Below are positions 16,300-23,804 of a stretch of DNA of 43,792 nt, in pieces. Made by a program: the position numbers and the translations under genes. The stretch lies in NCBI GenBank assembly GCA_040756475.1, contig JBFLZB010000016.1, forward strand, positions 1 through 43,792, given 5' to 3'. The notes beneath the pieces are model-generated. The model was not told the origin of the DNA, did not search any database, and worked only from the letters and a program-made list of their open reading frames with translations. Positions within the stretch are counted from its first letter, which is position 1; the number at the start of each line of letters is the position of its first letter. This stretch comes from Thermodesulfobacteriota bacterium. GTDB taxonomy: Bacteria > Desulfobacterota > Deferrisomatia > Deferrisomatales > JACRMM01.

Positions 16300-17448
16300 T
16301 CACTCCCCGCTCGCCAGGAGGATCTCGCCGTCCGCAGGCATGCCGGGCTTGAGCTCTCCGTGGGGGTTGGGAATCTGCACCTTGATCCGGTAGACCAACT
16401 TGACGCGCTCTTCCCGGGTCTGGACGCTCTTGGGAGTGAACTCGGCTTCGGAGGCCAGGAAGGTGACCTCCCCCTCGTAGGTCCGGCCCGGGTAGGTGTC
16501 GGTGGTCACCCGAACCCGCTGCCCCAGGTGGACCCGCCCCAGGTCGGTCTGGCCCACGTACGCTCGAAGCCACACCTGCCCCAGGTCCCCCACAGTGACC
16601 ACGGGGGTGCCGGGCGAGACGTACTCTCCTGCCTCCACGTGCTCGGAGAGGACCACGCCCGAGAGGGGAGCCGCGAGGACGGTGTAGCCCAGGCGCGTCT
16701 CCGCCAGGGCCAGCGCCTCCCGGGCCTGGTCCCTGCGCGCCCGGGCTTGCTCTATCACCTCCGGGCGGGGCCCCGCCCAGACCAGGGCCAGGGCTTGCCG
16801 GGCCTGGTCCAGGCCGGCGCGGGCCTGAGCGATCTGCTCGCCCCGGGGGCCCTCCCGGACCAGGAGGTGGCGCTCCTCGGCGCTTCTCAGGACCGCACTG
16901 GTCGTCTTGTAGGCGGCCTCGGCTCCTTCGAGCTCTTTAGCGGAGATCACCTCTCGCTCGAAGAGGCGCTTTTGGCGGTCGTACTCCGCCGACCAGCGCT
17001 CGGCCTCGGCGCGGGCCTGCTCCACGGCTGCCTCGGCCGCGGCGATCTCCTGGGGCCGGGAGCCGGCCAGAAGCTCGTCGAGCCAGGCCTGGGCTCTTCG
17101 CACGGCGGCTCGTTCCCGCTCGATCTCCTCCGGCCGGGAGCCGGCCTCGAGCTCGGCCAGGGCGGCCTCGGCAGCACGGACCTCGGCCCGCCGCAGGGCA
17201 GCCTCGCGCTCCAACTCCTCGGCGTCCAGGACCGCCACCACCTGCCCCGCGGTCACGACCTGACCCTCCGACACCCGGCGTTCCGCCACCCGGCCGGGGA
17301 TCTCGAAGCTCACCTCGGCGCCGGTAACCTCGATATTGCCGGAGACGAGCAGGGTGCCGGGGCTGGAAGAGGGGCGAAACAAGAGGTAGACGGCGACCCC
17401 GGCGAGCAGTACCGCGAGGATCAGGACCGCGACGAGAGCCCGTTTCAT
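16300..17448 (-). CDS. HlyD/YbhG-type periplasmic adaptor
   Basis: A 382-residue membrane fusion protein: an N-terminal membrane anchor (residues 4-23), a lipoyl-like half (GTLLVSGNIEVTGAEVSFEI), a long alpha-hairpin from about 80 to 255, the second lipoyl half (LAAPLSGVVLSEHVEAGEYV) and a beta-barrel (VWLRAYVGQTDLGRV). The hairpin contains four repeats of an (A/E)G-x-R-P-(E/Q)-x-I motif spaced along the coiled coil, characteristic of YbhG-like adaptors. It links the inner-membrane ABC complex to TolC. It follows the DUF6448 gene after 71 bases containing a strong hairpin. Confidence 0.93.
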   Translation of the reverse strand: MKRALVAVLILAVLLAGVAVYLLFRPSSSPGTLLVSGNIEVTGAEVSFEIPGRVAERRVSEGQVVTAGQVVAVLDAEELEREAALRRAEVRAAEAALAELEAGSRPEEIERERAAVRRAQAWLDELLAGSRPQEIAAAEAAVEQARAEAERWSAEYDRQKRLFEREVISAKELEGAEAAYKTTSAVLRSAEERHLLVREGPRGEQIAQARAGLDQARQALALVWAGPRPEVIEQARARRDQAREALALAETRLGYTVLAAPLSGVVLSEHVEAGEYVSPGTPVVTVGDLGQVWLRAYVGQTDLGRVHLGQRVRVTTDTYPGRTYEGEVTFLASEAEFTPKSVQTREERVKLVYRIKVQIPNPHGELKPGMPADGEILLASGE

Positions 17449-17469
17449 GGTTCACCTCTGGCAAACGAG

Positions 17470-17507
17470 GCCCCCCTTTGCGGCCCGTCGAGGCCGCAAA
17501 GGGGGGC
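17470..17507. other. 16-bp perfect hairpin between DUF6448 and HlyD genes
   Basis: The arms GCCCCCCTTTGCGGCC (17470-17485) and its exact reverse complement (17492-17507) flank a six-base loop. On the minus-strand transcript it lies between the DUF6448 stop and the HlyD start. No U-run follows, so it is more likely a processing or stability element, or a partial attenuator, than a full terminator. Confidence 0.7.
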
Positions 17508-17519
17508 GGTGCGCTGGGC

Positions 17520-18122
17520 TCAGTGGCCGTCGTGGTGGGCAGCGCCGGCTTTGATCAAGCCGTGGAGTCCTTCCACGTAGTGGGTGAACTCCACGTAGGA
17601 CTCCACGAACTCCCGCCCCGCGTCCACGCTGCTCTCCGCGTGCTTGTGCTTCTCCGAGGCGTCGGCGAACCGCTCCCGGATGCCCTTGGTCATGGCGTTG
17701 GCGAGCACGTCGGCCAGTTTGTCCACGGAGCCGCTCTCCAGGGCCTTGTCCGCCAGGGCAACCGCCGGGTCGACGGCCGCGCCGGGCTTGAGGCCGGTGT
17801 AGGGCGCCCCCTCCCCGGCGCGGTGCACCCGCACCAGGGTCTCGAAGAAGTAGAGGTCGGCGAGCTCCTTCTCCGCAGCCCCCTTGCCCCGGACCGCCAG
17901 GGTCCGCTGGAAGGCACCCCGGATCTCCCCTTCCTCTTCGGGGCGCACCCACTTGAGCACCGGGGTCACGTCGCCCTTCTCCAGGGCCGTGCGCGCCGTT
18001 CCCACCACCGGCCCGTCCAGGGTGTCGCAGTGGGCGCCCGCCGCGACGGGCAGGACGAGGGCCAGGCCGAGGGCGGCCACGCACGCGAGGGAAGACAGGT
18101 TCGACTTCGTCGGGTTTCTCAT
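17520..18122 (-). CDS. Secreted DUF6448-family protein
   Basis: A 200-residue exported protein. A signal peptide (LACVAALGLALVLPVAAGA) precedes the conserved HCDTLDGPVVGTARTALEKGDV, a motif found at the mature N-terminus of DUF6448 proteins. The rest is helical, with FFETLVRVHRAGEGAPYTGLKPG and a histidine-rich tail (AAHHDGH). Function unknown; the conserved His-Cys-Asp suggests a metal or cofactor site (inference). The ATG overlaps the stop of the TetR gene and has AAGGAG upstream. Its place at the head of an exporter operon suggests a periplasmic accessory or stress role. Confidence 0.85.
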   Translation of the reverse strand: MRNPTKSNLSSLACVAALGLALVLPVAAGAHCDTLDGPVVGTARTALEKGDVTPVLKWVRPEEEGEIRGAFQRTLAVRGKGAAEKELADLYFFETLVRVHRAGEGAPYTGLKPGAAVDPAVALADKALESGSVDKLADVLANAMTKGIRERFADASEKHKHAESSVDAGREFVESYVEFTHYVEGLHGLIKAGAAHHDGH

Positions 18123-18772
18123 AGCATCTCTCCTTCTCGGCCGCTCTCGCGGCGCTGGGTGGGCCGGGGGAGGCCGGGCGCTTCGATGGCGCCGCGAAAG
18201 ACCTCCCAGGCCCGTTGGGTGTGCTTGGTGACGTCGAACTGGCCGTCGCTCAGGTGCCAGAGGATTGCGGAGGGCTGGACGAGCCCAAGGAAGAGGACCG
18301 AAAGGGTGCCGGCGTCGAGCTCGGGGCGGATGCGCCCGGCGGCCTGGCCCCGGCGGATGACCTCCGCCACGCTCGCCAGGTAGCCGGTCACCACGGCGTG
18401 GACCTCGCCCTTGCGACCCGGGCGGCTCGCATAGAGCTCTTCGGAGAAGACGACCCGCGGAACCCCCACGTTGTTGCGGATGAGCTGCACGTGGCGGGTC
18501 AGGATGCGGCGCAGGCAGTCCAGGGCGTCGTCTACCTCGGTGCACGCCTCGCGCACGTTTCGCAGGAGGCGCTCGCGGATGAGGCCCACGACCGCGTCGA
18601 TGACCCCCTCCTTTCCGTCGAAGTGCCGGTAGATGGCCGAGGGGACGAGCCCCACCCGTCGCGCCACGGCCGCCACGCTCAAGCCCGCCAGCCCCTGCTC
18701 CGAGATCACCGCCAGGGCCGCCTCCGCAATCTGCTCTCGCCGCACCTGGGTCCCCAGCCGCGCCTCACCCAT
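18119..18772 (-). CDS. TetR-family repressor of the exporter operon (CecR-like position)
   Basis: A 217-residue TetR regulator. Residues 10-58 form the helix-turn-helix domain (RREQIAEAALAVISEQGLAGLSVAAVARRVGLVPSAIYRHF), and the remaining all-helical part is the ligand and dimer domain. AAAGGAG precedes the ATG by five bases. It is the first gene of the exporter transcript, as cecR (ybiH) is before ybhGFSR in E. coli, so autoregulation of the whole operon is likely. Candidate operators lie directly upstream at 18785-18843. The ligand is unknown. Confidence 0.92.
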   Translation of the reverse strand: MGEARLGTQVRREQIAEAALAVISEQGLAGLSVAAVARRVGLVPSAIYRHFDGKEGVIDAVVGLIRERLLRNVREACTEVDDALDCLRRILTRHVQLIRNNVGVPRVVFSEELYASRPGRKGEVHAVVTGYLASVAEVIRRGQAAGRIRPELDAGTLSVLFLGLVQPSAILWHLSDGQFDVTKHTQRAWEVFRGAIEAPGLPRPTQRRESGREGEML

Positions 18773-18784
18773 GAACTCTCCTTT

Positions 18785-18843
18785 GTGAATGCATCGTCAC
18801 TTTAGTGGGAGGAGCCTAGCCCTCCCTTGACCCAGGTCAAGGG
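18785..18843 (-). promoter_or_regulatory. Operator and promoter region of the TetR-exporter operon
   Basis: A perfect inverted repeat, CCCTTGACC-N2-GGTCAAGGG (18824-18843), overlaps a minus-strand TTGACC -35-like hexamer; a weak TAGGCT lies 16 bases downstream as a possible -10. A second partial palindrome, GTGA-N8-TCAC, is at 18785-18800 just before the ribosome-binding site. Either could bind the TetR protein; the TTGAC-N4-GTCAA core also resembles CRP/FNR-type sites, so an anaerobic regulator is an alternative. Confidence 0.5.
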
Positions 18844-19056
18844 GACGAAAATCGGAGGGCGCCTGCAACATAAGAGTTCTCTAATGCTTACAGGGCAAGT
18901 GTGGCGCTCTGGAGGGCGAATCTCGCAGCCAGCGGCGCCTGGCTTCTCCAGTGCCGCCGGCATGTGAACAAATCATCACAAATGGGAGGGCGGATCGGGG
19001 CAGGGGCACGGCAAGGGAGGTTCGGCTGCTCCCACATCGCGCGGGCGCGGGTCAAG
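18844..19056. other. Intergenic stretch, nothing recognised
   Basis: Together with the operator region before it and the hairpins after it, this belongs to the 524-base gap between the TetR gene and the small zinc protein. It contains a relatively AT-rich patch at about 18868-18895 (ATAAGAGTTCTCTAATGC) that could hold promoter elements, but no gene, RNA or repeat was recognised. Confidence 0.5.
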
Positions 19057-19082
19057 AAAAAAGGCCCCGCAAGGGGGCCTTT
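19057..19082 (-). terminator. Intrinsic terminator for the small zinc-protein transcript
   Basis: On the minus strand AAAGGCCCC, a five-base loop, GGGGCCTTT and then three further Ts make a perfect nine-bp stem followed by a run of six Ts. It is the only textbook intrinsic terminator seen in the window. It lies 214 bases past the stop of the gene at 19297, leaving a long 3' untranslated region with another hairpin. Confidence 0.85.
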
Positions 19083-19193
19083 GGAGAAGATCGGGCAGGC
19101 TGGGTCCGGGTCAGTCAACGGTGGCTTGGAAGGGAAATCCCCTGCTTTGCCGTCCGCCGCCGGATCATCGCGGGCGCGTCTCCTTCGCCCTCC

Positions 19194-19228
19194 TGGAGAC
19201 GGTGCAGCGTTTCCCTGCACCGTCTCCA
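19194..19228. other. 14-bp perfect hairpin in a 3' untranslated region
   Basis: TGGAGACGGTGCAG at 19194-19207 pairs exactly with 19215-19228 across a seven-base loop. It lies between the stop of the zinc-protein gene and its terminator. It has no T-run on either strand and could be an mRNA-stabilising structure or part of a 3'-derived small RNA. Confidence 0.6.
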
Positions 19229-19296
19229 AGTAGACCTCCCTCGACGGCGACTGGCGGAAGCCCCCCGGCCGGCGGCGGAACTCCGACGGCGGCGGA

Positions 19297-19533
19297 TCAG
19301 CAGCCCGGCAACTTTGCGGGTCGGCACAAGAGGTCTGCGCTCGCCGCCAGGCGACCGCAGGCGTCGCACACGTACTCCAGCTTCTCCCGCATGGACCGGC
19401 AGACGTGGCGAGCGCTCTCCGCCCCCTCCCCGCAGTAATCGCACGTGCCCCCCTGGACCGGCAGCGGAGCGCAAAGATGTCCCTTTTCCTTCGTCAGACC
19501 GCCACAGGTGGCACACTTGTACAGTTCGCCCAT
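19297..19533 (-). CDS. Small protein with three regular CX2CX10C zinc motifs
   Basis: A 78-residue protein with ten cysteines. Nine fall in three tandem units of identical spacing: C7-C10-C21, C31-C34-C45 and C56-C59-C70, a period of about 24-25 residues. Units one and two carry a histidine two residues before the last cysteine (H19, H43), giving CX2CX8HXC; unit three has L68 there. The layout suggests three small zinc knuckles or a zinc/iron-sulfur domain made by internal triplication. The ATG at 19533 has GAGGAG eight bases upstream; an upstream extension of the frame is not supported. Family and function are not recognised; nucleic-acid or protein binding is possible. Confidence 0.8.
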   Translation of the reverse strand: MGELYKCATCGGLTKEKGHLCAPLPVQGGTCDYCGEGAESARHVCRSMREKLEYVCDACGRLAASADLLCRPAKLPGC

Positions 19534-19709
19534 GATCGTTTCTCCTCTTTGGTTGGATACGCCCGGTTTCGGGCGCCGGGGTTTTCCTCTTAGCACAGCC
19601 GGCACGAACGGCAAGGACTCACAAGCACCTCCTGGCTTCGGGATCGAAACCTGGTTCTCTTCCGGATCGTGTGGGTCGACCCGCCGGGGAGCGAATCCCG
19701 GGGTCTGGG

Positions 19710-19789
19710 CCCGTAGGGGCGCACAGCGTGCGCCCGCGGGGGGTTGCGTTCGTCCTCCGGGGAGGGCGCACGCTGTGTGCCCCTACGGG
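19710..19789. repeat. 26-bp near-perfect inverted repeat
   Basis: CCCGTAGGGGCGCACAGCGT plus GCGCCC (19710-19735) matches the reverse complement of 19764-19789 with one mismatch, across a 28-base centre. It lies in the 389-base gap between the zinc protein and pstS. Palindromes of this GTAGGGGC...GCCCCTAC type occur as dispersed intergenic repeats in many bacteria. Only fragments of weak shadow frames cover the gap otherwise, and no gene is supported there. Confidence 0.75.
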
Positions 19790-19922
19790 TAAGACAGCCG
19801 TATTCCCAAGCCCTCAGCGGCTACGCGAACCCACACGGATCGCAACAGACCCTTGCCGGAGCCGTGAGGCCTCGACCGGGTGGTCAGGTGGTGCCCCCTG
19901 GCACGTGCCCCCTCTTGGAGTT

Positions 19923-20828
19923 CTACGGCCCCAAAGCCTTTCGGTTCTTCTCGGCCAAGGCCCCCCCTACCGGGTAGAACCCCTGCTCTTCGGCGATCTT
20001 CTGGCCCGCCGGGGAGAGGGCGAACTGGAGGAAGCGGGCCACGTCGCCGGTGGGCTTGCCGTTGGTGTACTGGAGGAGCGAGCGGGACAGCGGGTAGGTT
20101 CCGTCGTTGACCGCCGCCCGGTCCAGCGGGCTGATCGCGGGGCCGCCCCCGGCCGGCGCCACGTCCAGGGCCCGGATGCCGGGCAGGACCTTGCCGTCCT
20201 CGCCCAGGATGTACCCGATGCCCACGTAACCCGCCGCCGAGGGGTCCTTGCGCACGGCCTCCACGATCTGGGCGCTCCCGTTCATGTGGTTCATGCTGGT
20301 GGCGTAGTCCTGGTTGCCGAGCACGTGCTCCTGGAAGAAGACGTAGGTGCCCGAGTTGGACTGGCGGCCGTAGAGGGTGACCGGGGCGTCGCTTCCCCCC
20401 AGGGCCTTCCAGTTGGCCACCTCGCCCCGGAAGAGCCGGCCGATGTCTGCGACGCTCAGGGCCGCAACGGGGTTGGCGGCGTTGAGGATGACGCACAGGC
20501 CGTCTACCGCCACGGCGAGCTCCACCGGCTCGACGCCTCGGGCCCGGGCGAGCTCGATCTCCTTGGGGCGGATCTCCCGGGAGGAGTTGGCCAAGTCGGT
20601 CTTCCCATCGATGAGGGCCGCGATGCCGGTGCCCGAGCCGCCTCCGGTCACCGCGGCGAAGACCCCGGTCTCCTCCAGGAACGCTTCGGACCAGGCCTGC
20701 ACCAGGTTCACCAGGGTGTCGGACCCCTTCACCTGGAGCATCTTCCTGCGTTGGGCCTCGCCCGGAGGGGCAAGGAAGGCGCCGGCCAGCAGGGCACACA
20801 GGGTGACGAGCAGCACGCTTCTCTTCAT
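19923..20828 (-). CDS. pstS: Phosphate ABC transporter substrate-binding protein PstS
   Basis: A 301-residue periplasmic phosphate-binding protein. A signal peptide (VLLVTLCALLAGAFLAPPGEA) precedes the ligand-binding motifs: VKGSDTL near residue 34, TGGGSGTGIAALIDGKTDLANSSR near 61-84, and YGRQSNSGTY near 155. The ATG has AGGAG seven bases upstream. It is transcribed away from pstC, from a promoter with its own Pho-box array. The C-terminus ends in GFYPVGGALAEKNRKALG. Confidence 0.95.
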   Translation of the reverse strand: MKRSVLLVTLCALLAGAFLAPPGEAQRRKMLQVKGSDTLVNLVQAWSEAFLEETGVFAAVTGGGSGTGIAALIDGKTDLANSSREIRPKEIELARARGVEPVELAVAVDGLCVILNAANPVAALSVADIGRLFRGEVANWKALGGSDAPVTLYGRQSNSGTYVFFQEHVLGNQDYATSMNHMNGSAQIVEAVRKDPSAAGYVGIGYILGEDGKVLPGIRALDVAPAGGGPAISPLDRAAVNDGTYPLSRSLLQYTNGKPTGDVARFLQFALSPAGQKIAEEQGFYPVGGALAEKNRKALGP

Positions 20829-20905
20829 GGGGGCTCTCCTGTCTTGATTCCAGGGCCATTCAAGGGCCCACTGCGTTGCGGCATCGGGTTTCCACAGCTG
20901 CGCCC

Positions 20906-20961
20906 AGGATAGACCCCCCATGTTACGAGATGATGACGAAACGTTGACGGCTGTGTGAAGG
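20906..20961 (-). promoter_or_regulatory. Pho-box promoter of pstS
   Basis: Read on the minus strand there are four heptamers at an 11-bp period: CCTTCAC (20961-20955), CCGTCAA (20950-20944), TCGTCAT (20939-20933) and TCGTAAC (20928-20922), consensus YCGTMAY, followed after ten bases by TATCCT (20911-20906). Seven-base direct repeats with four-base gaps and a -10 ten bases beyond is the architecture of PhoB-activated promoters (E. coli CTGTCAT). Confidence 0.82.
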
Positions 20962-20998
20962 CTCGCCCTGGGGCTCCAGGCAGGCCCGCCGGCATGGG

Positions 20999-21054
20999 AT
21001 TTCACACATCCGCAATCGGGCGGTAACCTGCCCGTAACATTCGGGGGCTACCCT
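20999..21054 (+). promoter_or_regulatory. Pho-box promoter of pstCAB-phoU-phoBR
   Basis: On the plus strand the heptamers ATTTCAC (20999), CCGCAAT (21010), CGGTAAC (21021) and CCGTAAC (21032) repeat at an 11-bp period, with the last two best conserved. TACCCT at 21049-21054 follows ten bases after the last repeat. The layout mirrors the pstS promoter, placing two PhoB arrays back to back within about 120 bp. Confidence 0.8.
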
Positions 21055-21091
21055 GCGGCTTCTCTCAACCGGAGCATTGGAGCCAGATGCC

Positions 21092-22033
21092 GTGAGCTCG
21101 ACACAACCCACCCCGGCCGCCCGTGCCTCCCAGGCACCGGTGAGGCGCAAGCCCCGCGCCCGGTGGGGCGAGCGCTTCGTGGAGCTCGTGCTGGCGTCCT
21201 GCGGGTTCGGCTCGGTGGCGGTGCTGGGGGGCATCTTCGCCCTGCTCTTCTGGAAGGGGGCCCAGGCATTCCGTGAAATCCCGCTGTCGGAGTTCCTCGC
21301 GTCGGCCCGCTGGGACCCCACGAGCCCCGTGGAGGCCGGGTACGGCATCCTCTCCATGGTGGCGTCCACCGCCCTCGTGACCCTGGGCGCCATGGCCGTG
21401 ACCGTGCCCGTGGGCATCGGGGTCGCCTCCTACCTGGCGGAGTTCGCCCGGCCCCGGGTGCGGGAGGTCCTGAAGCCCGCGGTGGAGATCCTGGCCAGCA
21501 TTCCGAGCGTCGTGGTGGGCTTCATCGGGATCGTGGTGGTGGGCCCCTGGATCGCCCGCACCTTCGGGCTCCCCAACGGGCTCACGGCCCTCAACGGCTC
21601 GCTGCTGCTCGCGGTCATGGCGCTTCCCACGGCGGTGAGCCTCTCGGAGGATGCGCTGCGCAGCGTACCCCGGGACCACCGGCTGGCGAGCCTCGCCCTG
21701 GGGGCCAACCCCTGGGAGACCCTGGTGAAGGTCACCCTGCCCGCCGCGGCCCCGGGAATCCTGGCGGCCATGATGCTGGCCATGGGGCGGGCCATCGGCG
21801 AGACCATGACCGTGCTCATGGCCACGGGCAACGCCCCGGCGCTTCCCGACGGCTTCCTCTCGGCGGTGCGCACCATGACCGCGACGATCGCCATCGAGCT
21901 CGGGGAGGTCCCCCGGGGAACCTCCCACTACTTCGCCCTCTTCGCCGTGGGCTTTGCGCTGTTTTGCATCTCGTTCACCGTGAACTGGATCGCGGACCGG
22001 GTGCTCCACCGGTATCAGGGGGGGCGGCAGTGA
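21092..22033 (+). CDS. pstC: Phosphate ABC transporter permease PstC
   Basis: A 313-residue inner-membrane permease with six predicted helices. It shows the PstC features: YGILSMVASTALVTLGAMAVTVPVGIGVASYLAEFA, IPSVVVGFIGIVVVGPW, the cytoplasmic coupling loop LASLALGANPWETLVKVTLPAAAPGI, and GRAIGETMTV. GTG at 21092 is preferred because GGAG lies nine bases upstream; an in-frame TTG at 21077 has GGAG only two bases away. The N-terminal 30 residues are basic and cytoplasmic. The stop overlaps pstA (GTGA). Confidence 0.93.
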   Translation: MSSTQPTPAARASQAPVRRKPRARWGERFVELVLASCGFGSVAVLGGIFALLFWKGAQAFREIPLSEFLASARWDPTSPVEAGYGILSMVASTALVTLGAMAVTVPVGIGVASYLAEFARPRVREVLKPAVEILASIPSVVVGFIGIVVVGPWIARTFGLPNGLTALNGSLLLAVMALPTAVSLSEDALRSVPRDHRLASLALGANPWETLVKVTLPAAAPGILAAMMLAMGRAIGETMTVLMATGNAPALPDGFLSAVRTMTATIAIELGEVPRGTSHYFALFAVGFALFCISFTVNWIADRVLHRYQGGRQ

Positions 22034-22884
22034 AGCGGCTCTGGTCGGCCCTGGGCCGCTCCTACCTGGTGCTCTGCACCCTGGCCACCGTGGCGGTGCT
22101 CCTGGGCTTGCTGGGGCACATCGCCTGGGAAGGCTGGGAGGTCCTGGGGTGGGAGTTCCTGACCACGCCGCCCCGCAAGGGGATGACCGAAGGGGGGATC
22201 TTCCCCGCCATCGCCGGAACCACCATGGTGAGCCTGCTGACGGTCTTCTTTGCCCTGCCCCTGGGGGTAGGGGCGGCGGTGTATCTGAACGAGTACGCCC
22301 GGGACGCCTCCACGACCCGGATGATCCGTCTGGCCATTCGCAACCTCTCCGGGGTGCCGAGCGTCGTCTACGGGCTCTTCGGGGTGGTGCTCTTCGTGGA
22401 CCTGCTGGGCCTGGGGACGAGCCTCCTTTCCGCGGGCCTCACCCTGGGGCTCCTGACGCTCCCGTGGATCATCACGGCCAGCGAGGAGGCGCTTCGCGGC
22501 GTGCCCCAGAGCTACCGGGACGGGGCGCTCGCCCTGGGGGCGACCCGGTGGCAGGCGGTGCGCACCGTGGTGCTTCCCCCCGCCATGCCCGGCATCCTCA
22601 CCGGCGCCATCCTGGGGCTCTCCCGCGCCGCCGGGGAGACGGCGCCCATCCTCTTCACCGGGGTCGCCTTCTATCTGCCCTTCGTGCCCGGCTCCCCCTC
22701 GGACCAGTTCATGGCCCTGCCCTACCACCTCTACATCCTCTCCACCCAGCACCACGCCATTGAGAAGGTGCGGCCGCTCGCCTACGGCACGGCGCTCGTG
22801 CTCGTCGGCCTGGTGTTCGCCCTGAACCTCGGGGCGTTCGCGGTGCGGAGCCGGATGCGCCGAAGACTGGAGAGCGCCCGCTAG
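22030..22884 (+). CDS. pstA: Phosphate ABC transporter permease PstA
   Basis: A 284-residue permease partner of PstC with six helices. Typical elements are EFLTTPPRKGMTEGGIFPAIAGT near residue 45, SGVPSVVYGLFGVVLFV near 110, the coupling loop GALALGATRWQAVRTVVLPPAMPGILTG and AAGETAPILFTG. The GTG start lies in the GTGA overlap with the pstC stop, so the subunits are translationally coupled. The stop is immediately followed by the pstB ATG. Confidence 0.94.
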   Translation: MKRLWSALGRSYLVLCTLATVAVLLGLLGHIAWEGWEVLGWEFLTTPPRKGMTEGGIFPAIAGTTMVSLLTVFFALPLGVGAAVYLNEYARDASTTRMIRLAIRNLSGVPSVVYGLFGVVLFVDLLGLGTSLLSAGLTLGLLTLPWIITASEEALRGVPQSYRDGALALGATRWQAVRTVVLPPAMPGILTGAILGLSRAAGETAPILFTGVAFYLPFVPGSPSDQFMALPYHLYILSTQHHAIEKVRPLAYGTALVLVGLVFALNLGAFAVRSRMRRRLESAR

Positions 22885-23643
22885 ATGGAAGCCACCCGTA
22901 TCGCCTGCAAGGGGGTCGGGGTCTGGTACGGCCAGACCAAGGCCCTGGACGCCATCGACCTCGACATCCCCACCCACCGGGTCACGGCCCTGATCGGGCC
23001 CTCCGGGTGCGGCAAGAGCACGTTCCTGCGGTGCTTGAACCGGATGAACGAGCTCATCCCCGGCACCCGCACGGAGGGGCAGATCTTTCTGGACGAAGAG
23101 GACATCCTGCGGCCCCAGACCGACGTGGTGGACCTGCGCCGCCGGGTGGGCATGGTGTTCCAGCGCTGGAACCCCTTCCCCAAGTCGGTCTTCGACAACG
23201 TGGCCTACGGCCCGCGCATCCACGGGGTGAAGGACAAGGCCCGCCTGGCCGAGCTCGTGGAGAGCGCCCTCAAGATGGCCTCCCTGTGGGACGAGGTAAA
23301 GGACCGATTGCGCCACTCGGCCCTGGAGCTCTCCGGCGGGCAGCAGCAGCGGCTGTGCATTGCCCGGGCGCTCGCGGTGGAGCCCGAGGTGCTCCTCATG
23401 GACGAGCCCGCGAGCGCGCTGGACCCCATCTCGTCGGCCCGCCTGGAAGACCTGATCGGCGAGCTGAAGAGCCGCTACACCATCGTCATCGTCACCCACA
23501 ACATGCAGCAGGCGGCCCGGATCTCGGACTACACGGGGTTCTTCTACGTGGGCAAGCTCGTGGAGTTCGACCGCACCCAGGTGATCTTCACCACCCCCCG
23601 CGAGGAGCGCACCGAGGCTTACGTGACGGGGCGGTTCGGGTAG
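22885..23643 (+). CDS. pstB: Phosphate ABC transporter ATPase PstB
   Basis: A 252-residue ATPase: Walker [10 protein letters not shown] near 38-46, Q-loop [20 protein letters not shown], signature [19 protein letters not shown] and Walker [14 protein letters not shown], with H-loop [14 protein letters not shown]. The [11 protein letters not shown] stretch after Walker A is diagnostic of PstB. It starts directly after the pstA stop. A 161-base gap with an inverted tandem repeat separates it from phoU. Confidence 0.96.
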   Translation: MEATRIACKGVGVWYGQTKALDAIDLDIPTHRVTALIGPSGCGKSTFLRCLNRMNELIPGTRTEGQIFLDEEDILRPQTDVVDLRRRVGMVFQRWNPFPKSVFDNVAYGPRIHGVKDKARLAELVESALKMASLWDEVKDRLRHSALELSGGQQQRLCIARALAVEPEVLLMDEPASALDPISSARLEDLIGELKSRYTIVIVTHNMQQAARISDYTGFFYVGKLVEFDRTQVIFTTPREERTEAYVTGRFG

Positions 23644-23661
23644 GGGCAGGTGAGGACGACT

Positions 23662-23782
23662 TTGGACAGGATGACAGGATGAAACGGGATAGAGCGCGAG
23701 GGTGGACGTCGGGTTGACCGCACCGGCGTCACTCGACCCGATCCGAGCCGTCTTCATCCTGTCCATCCTGTTATCCTGTCAA
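23662..23782. repeat. Inverted GACAGGAT tandem repeats between pstB and phoU
   Basis: The left arm (23662-23682) has two GACAGGAT units. The right arm (23753-23782) has three ATCCTGT units, reading the other way. The arms are complementary over about 20 bases (TTGGACAGGATGACAGGATG against its reverse complement with small insertions), and the 70-base centre contains a further CGGGT/ACCCG pair. The transcript could fold into a large stem between pstB and phoU. Confidence 0.75.
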
Positions 23783-23804
23783 CAACGGTTTTCCGAGGAA
23801 ACTC

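Noticed and set aside
19901-19920. Sigma-54 promoter starting TGGCACG
   Set aside because: No GC at the required spacing, and it lies at the 3' end of pstS, pointing at no gene.
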